Source: Roseicyclus sp. (lineage in GTDB: Bacteria > Pseudomonadota > Alphaproteobacteria > Rhodobacterales > Rhodobacteraceae). Taken from it: a stretch of 53,834 bases of DNA. Each line of letters starts with the position of its first letter. Position 1 is the stretch's first letter. Location of the stretch: assembly GCA_018401055.1 (NCBI GenBank), contig JAGYLB010000102.1:1-53834 (forward strand), given 5' to 3'. The position numbers and the translations under genes were made by a program. Positions 49,470-53,834 of this stretch are shown here, one piece after another. Under the pieces are notes generated by a model. That model was not told where the DNA came from. It saw only the letters and a program-made list of their open reading frames with translations, and ran no database searches.

Positions 49470-50278
49470 GTGCCCTATAGTGAATTGTTTGGAGCATCAG
49501 AACCTCGGGCGCTATGTAGACGCGGTGAGCAACTTTGGCGGGTCGTCCAAGCACACCCGCGCTACGCCTATTGTGGAACCGTTGTTTCGCTTAGCGATCC
49601 GGGACCAGATACTGCAGACGTCCTGGCGAGCCTGGCTCGGCTACAAGGTTTGGGCATGTGCTTCTATTTCCCAAGACTGATATCGACGGGCTCCTCGCCC
49701 GGACTTGGAAGGCAGGGGGTTCAGGGCGGCAGAAAGCCAGTATCATCGCGGCGGGCGAGCGGCCTACGAGGCGGCAGCAAAACCTACTTGGAGACCAAGC
49801 CCACACCGACGGATCTGTCCGTTACGCGCCTCGGGATGCTGACACCCCCAAAGCGCTTGTCGAAAGCGACCGTAGAGCTTGCCAAAGCTGCGGACTGAAC
49901 TCAATGCCCCGGAGAGGCCGGGGGCTCCGAAATCCCGCCGAGGCATCGATCTGGCTGCAAACCGACGACCGCGGAGACACCGGTCGCGACCGCAAGCATC
50001 CTATGCCAGCGCATGGTGCCGCAACACCGCGTGCCAGTGGAGGCCTTTGGGGTGTCTTGGCAGACCCGCGAAGACCTATCGAGGCCGGGGCTTGGCCGCG
50101 TGGCTTGGCGCCCTTGCGATTGAGCACATGTGGGAAAAATGAAGGGATGCGGGCGTTCGTCACCGGGATCAAATCTGAGCATCCGGCGTCCCAAGCCGCC
50201 TGCGCCAAGCTCGGTATTTCGGAAACCGAATGGGTGACCGCATTTTGTTTTGACGACGAAAGACTGGCTGCTCTCTAG
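49470..50278 (+). pseudogene. GNAT-like acetyltransferase (frame broken)
   Basis: Pieces: SELFGASEPRALCRRGEQLW, DVLASLARLQGLGMCFYFPK, then in other frames PVEAFGVSWQT, YRGRGLAAWLGALAIEHMWE (acetyl-CoA loop R-G-x-G-L-A) and the C-terminus AFVTGIKSEHPASQAACAKL, GISETEWVTAFCFDDERLAA to the stop at 50278. A two-part protein of ~265 residues with a C-terminal GNAT-like domain. Substrate unknown. Confidence 0.5.
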
Positions 50279-50541
50279 GACATGTCTGATCCAGGGCAAA
50301 TCCGTGCGCCCCGTCTGGAAAGCAGACACCTGTAGCTTCTGCGGCATCGGTCAACTTGGGCTCGGTGCAGTCATGCGGCAGCGCAGCGAGCTGGCTGGTA
50401 TCGGGCCGATCTGAATGTCGGGCTCCTACCTCCCCACCCATTCATCTTGGCATCAGCCAGCGGCGGCCGGTTCCTGCCCGCAGTCTGCGTCGAGCCCGCT
50501 TGCGGCGTCACCCCCTGCCTGCGGGCCACCTTTTCTTGACC

Positions 50542-52566
50542 TCAGTTCGGGTCGAGGTCGCCGGTCGCCGGGTCGAGGATCGACACCGTCAGCATCATGC
50601 CGCTTGCCTTCGTGCAGGAAGCCAGGCTGTGGCGGCAGAACGAACTCGCCGGTGAAATCCACCTGCCGGCTTGCCATCACGACCATCGCTGCCGGGCAGA
50701 AACCTCGCGTGGCCGCTGCCCTCCGTCGGGCCGCCGTCAAAGTAGATCGTGCCGCGCCAGATCGGCATCGCGTAGCGAACGGGCGTGCCGTAAGCGCGGG
50801 CTCGCCGGATCGTAGGGGACACGGGCCAGCGCCTGAAACGAGTTGGATGTGGATATGGAAGATGTGCGCGCCAGTCTGTGCTGTAGAGATTCCAGATATC
50901 GGTGTTGCCCTTTGTAAAGCTGGATCTCGCGCGGGGTCGTCGAGGCTGCCGTCGAAGTGCTGATCGTTGATCAGGGAAGGCGGGTTCGGGTCGGCACGCC
51001 TGACGCATTGAAGGCGGCCTCGATGGTCTTGAACTCCAACGCTTGCGTCACAGGTGGAAACTGCGCCGCTGGCAAGGTGTCGATCTGGGGCGGCTCGGGC
51101 CGCGGATTCGCCGCGTCGTGCGTAGCGACATCGGCGGAATTTCTTGCGCTTGCGGCCATAGGGTTCCGCTGTGATCTCCAGTGCCTGATCAAGGTATCGG
51201 TGTTCGGTGCGCCGATCCCCTGACGACCATCGGGCTTTCCCCGACAGCGGCGCCGTGCAACCTCGAAACGTCCGGACGCATCGCCTACGATCAGCAGGTC
51301 GAGACGCTGGCCGAGGGCAATCGTGATCACTTCGGCGGTCGTCCAGTAAGCCTTCGGGATCCGCAACCACGTCGATTGTGTGGTCGATGGCGAAATAGGA
51401 GCGCGCCGGGGTCCGCATCGGGTTGTGGCTTAGAGGCGCTATACCATCGGACCGCGATGGCATAGAGACGTCGGCACTGGCGGATGCTGGCCCACGGCGC
51501 ACGGAGTTTCGGCAACGGTTGTGGTCTGGCCGTTCGTGGCGTGCTGGACAGGAGCGCAGGCGCTTGATCTGGCCGCGCGCCATGGACAACGTCGGAACGC
51601 GTTGTCCGTTCACGGTGGTCGGGGGATGCGTGGGCGGGCGTGCGCGCGGTCAAAGGTCAGCCCGTAGCACGAACTCGGGTCCGGAATTGCCACCGTAATA
51701 ATAGCCGAGCTAGGTAAAACACGCCCCTCGGTCTTGACAGCGGCGTTGGAGAAGAAATAGGGAATGGTTTGGAGGATCAGGACCTCTTCATCCCTCGCGG
51801 GTGATGCTGTAGGGCGGCGCTCGGCCAGCGGAAGTCATCGAAATCGCGGGTCCTCGGGCTGCGTCCTGACGATCAGCGCGCCTGACATGCCGGGCCCGAC
51901 CTGGCTTGCGACGGCGCTCACGCTTGTGCGGGTGATACCAGAAGGTTCCGACCGGATGGTCGTCGGGAATATCATGCCGATAGGGATAAAGACGCGGTTC
52001 GCTGATCATCATCGGATCGGTATCGGCGCTGGAGCGGATCGACAGCAGCACATCGTCCGAGGGGCCTGCGGCGTGACGCCGCAGGCCATGGGTGTGCAGG
52101 TTCGTCGTGGTGAAGCCATGCAGCCCAACGCCATCCCTGACAGGTGCGAGGTCATCATCACATTGTGGTCGACGCCGCAGATCGTCATGTCATTGGTCAG
52201 GTAGACCCCGTTCCTCGCCCCGCACAAGCTCGACGTCGGTCCGACGATGGGCGGGGCATCGCCGCTGGCAGTACGGGTCCAGATAGGCCGGCGCCGTCAG
52301 CGGGACGCGCCGCAAGTCGGCATCCCGCCGGGTCGTCGCGGCGAGCGCGAAAGCCGGTCGGGCAGTTGTGCCTCGCCAAAGCCGCCGATCCGGCGCAGCG
52401 CGCCCAGATAATCTGCGGCAAGGGTTGCCGCCCGGGATCAGATTTCGCGTCAGGTGGACTGTTGAGCGCCGCGCCACCAATCTGCTGAGCCTGTCCCATA
52501 CCGGCCCATGGCAGCGCGGTCGATCCGGTCAAGGCCGCCAAGGCCCAGAAACGTCCGCCTCTCCAT
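50542..52566 (-). pseudogene. TAT-type multicopper oxidase (heavily frame broken)
   Basis: Start MERRTFLGLGGL at 52566 (twin-arginine-type signal, RRTFL). Copper motifs appear in order: an N-L-H-T-H-G segment at ~52085-52105, GTFWYHPHK at ~51922-51951, a C-terminal AHIFHIH segment near 50850-50880, and an end SGMMLTVSILDPATGDLDPN to the TGA at 50542. ADTDPMMISEPRLYPYRHDI lies between the first two. These are type 2/3 and type 1 copper ligands of the laccase/CueO family, which oxidises phenolics or Cu(I) in the periplasm. Confidence 0.75.
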
Positions 52567-53493
52567 GCTGCCGATCCGCGATTGGGCCGACCAACCGGAC
52601 TGTTGCGGTGCCACTAGGGTGGACGTTCTTTTGTTAGTCATTTTGGATATCACCGCGCCGTTTCGAGCATTTTACTGCCCGTCACTTCTTCTAGTCGCGC
52701 AACGCATTGTTGGCCCTTTTGTGGGCGTTGACCGCGAATCGCTTCTCGCGTCCTTTCAACGTGACAACATCACTGCCCTAGGGCGCAAAGCAGAGTGCGT
52801 GGGCCGCTTCAAACGATCCGCATCTTGCATCGCGCCCCGCCACGGCATCCCAACTAGCGGCAGAGAAAAGCATACACCGGTCTGCCCAAGGACAGCGCCT
52901 ATGTTCCCGATGACGCCGTAAGACCGCTCCTGGTCGGCGGCAGGGTTCAGCACTTGGAAGCGGGATCTTTGTGGCGAGCCGGGGCTGACTGAGCTGCCCC
53001 TCGAAAATCGGACAGTATCGCAGAGCGGCGGGCAGGTCGCTCGCCGCCGCGTGCCGAAGGTTCGCTGCCTCAGTCTCGCGTATTGCCATCATCGTTCACT
53101 ACCCTTTCCCAGGTTCGCGATCACCCGCTCCAGCATGGCGGAGCTGAGTCGTCTCCTCCGTTGTGACGCTGGCAAGCGCGTCCCCGTTGCCCTCCCATCC
53201 GTCGATCGCGGCAGGTAGGCGACATCGGAGGCGGTGGAGATTTGACAGGCAGGGCCGTCCGGCAAGAACGGCCCATAGCTGCCTTTCACACCCGAGCTGG
53301 TCGCTACGGTGCGGCTTCACCGAAGCGGCCCGCTGCACGCTATGCAGCATCGGCCTGGTAAATCAAAGGCGTCAGCGGGACATATTGGTCTTTTGCTGTT
53401 TCACTCTTTGGCCTGAAGATCGTTGTACTCCAATAAGCCTTGCCAGCCCTCCAGGCGCGTGAAACCCTCTGCTCGTTTTCAAGGAGTATCTCC
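52567..53493. other. Region with unassigned - strand fragments
   Basis: Two - strand open segments have overlapping stop/start. 53289-53089 reads MKGSYGPFLPDGPACQISTA ... AMLERVIANLGKGSER. 53092 to about 52756 reads MMAIRETEAANLRHAAASDL, then after a break SYGVIGNIGAVLGQTGVCFS. They look coding but match nothing I recognise. The rest (to 53480) shows no gene. Confidence 0.3.
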
Positions 53494-53834
53494 GTGCGCA
53501 TGGCCTTTACCTTGGATGACCTGCCGGTCTTCCCCCATATGCCGCTGCCGGACGGCCACACGCCGCAGTCAGTTTCAGCACGGATCATCGATGCCCTTGA
53601 TCGGAACGGTGTGCGCGGCGTGTTCGCCCTCGCCAATTCCTGGCCGCTAGACGTTGATCCAGACTATGCGCGGATCCTGGATGACTGGATCGCGGCCGGG
53701 CACCACATCGGCAACCATACGCATACCCATCCCTTGCTGAACGAGACATCCGCCGAGGACTTTAATCACGATATAACCGTTGCCGATGACTTGCTTTCAC
53801 AATGGATAAGCAAGGCCCCGCTGCGCGCGTTTCG
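53494..53834 (+). CDS. Polysaccharide deacetylase (NodB fold), N-terminal part
   Basis: GTG 53494 with AAGGAG 7 bases upstream; the frame is open to the window end. MAFTLDDLPVFPHMPL holds the metal-binding Asp pair of the NodB motif 1, NGVRGVFALANSWPL follows, and AGHHIGNHTHTHPLLNE is motif 2 (H-x3-H metal ligands). Deacetylates N-acetyl sugars of glycans or peptidoglycan. The rest lies outside the window. Confidence 0.85.
   Translation, partial: MRMAFTLDDLPVFPHMPLPDGHTPQSVSARIIDALDRNGVRGVFALANSWPLDVDPDYARILDDWIAAGHHIGNHTHTHPLLNETSAEDFNHDITVADDLLSQWISKAPLRAF

Noticed and set aside
1..53834. CRISPR array
   Set aside because: No regularly spaced short repeats with unique spacers were seen.
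1..53834. tRNA or rRNA genes
   Set aside because: No cloverleaf with a GTTC-type T-loop or rRNA-like stretch was noticed; a tRNA scan would settle it.

Overview
The window looks like a high-GC alphaproteobacterium, most likely Rhodobacteraceae (a Rhodobacter/Paracoccus/Roseobacter relative). I base this on codon use, on the BamB/YfgM-like pair and on the general style of the proteins; no rRNA marker is present. One property affects every call. Very many genes are recognisable over their whole length but are broken by one- or two-base indels. Several of these sit in short homopolymers, and conserved motifs continue in the next frame. This is either consensus sequencing error or very recent decay. 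Such genes are entered as 'pseudogene' (frame-broken as given), with the likely intact product described.

Region 1 (1-16.1 kb) is accessory DNA. It starts with a thermonuclease, then an operon of MerR-type regulator, VIT/VWA protein, periplasmic ClpP-fold-like protein and membrane protein. The last two genes of that operon are duplicated about 6.5 kb downstream. The downstream copy is intact and continues into a second ClpP-like protein and a small secreted protein. Between the copies lie a WGR protein, a Phd/YefM-ParE toxin-antitoxin pair, a RecD2 helicase fragment, a serine recombinase, and an AT-richer islet with an HTH regulator, a HicA-like protein, a T5orf172 (GIY-YIG-like) protein, a zinc-ribbon protein and a RusA remnant. 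At about 14.85 kb the 5' part of an SNF2 (DrmD-like) helicase is joined to a truncated phage capsid gene.

Region 2 (16.1-35.3 kb, + strand) is a tightly packed polyketide / Pfa-type 'secondary lipid' biosynthetic operon. Its first gene is an iterative synthase with the order ER(nitronate-monooxygenase-like)-KS-AT-ACP-KR. It is followed by a SyrP/TauD-like Fe(II)/2OG oxygenase, a PLOD-like glycosyltransferase, a citrate-synthase-like enzyme, a methyltransferase, a second synthase subunit (AT-DH-phosphopantetheinyl transferase), a free ACP, a membrane protein, a PvdE/SyrD-type ABC exporter, an SPFH protein and a DUF697-like protein. Stop/start overlaps link most of the genes. I do not recognise the product.

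Region 3 (35.4-44.1 kb) holds a convergent RND efflux pump with its adaptor (- strand), a dyad-rich intergenic region, then YfgM-like and BamB-like envelope proteins, a YdcF-like membrane protein and a small ABM monooxygenase.

Region 4 (44.1-53.8 kb) is the most frame-damaged. It still shows two GNAT acetyltransferases, a UDP-glycosyltransferase-like enzyme, a PAPS sulfotransferase, a TAT-type multicopper oxidase and the start of a polysaccharide deacetylase. The sulfotransferase, glycosyltransferase and acetyltransferases could decorate the product of region 2, but this rests only on proximity.
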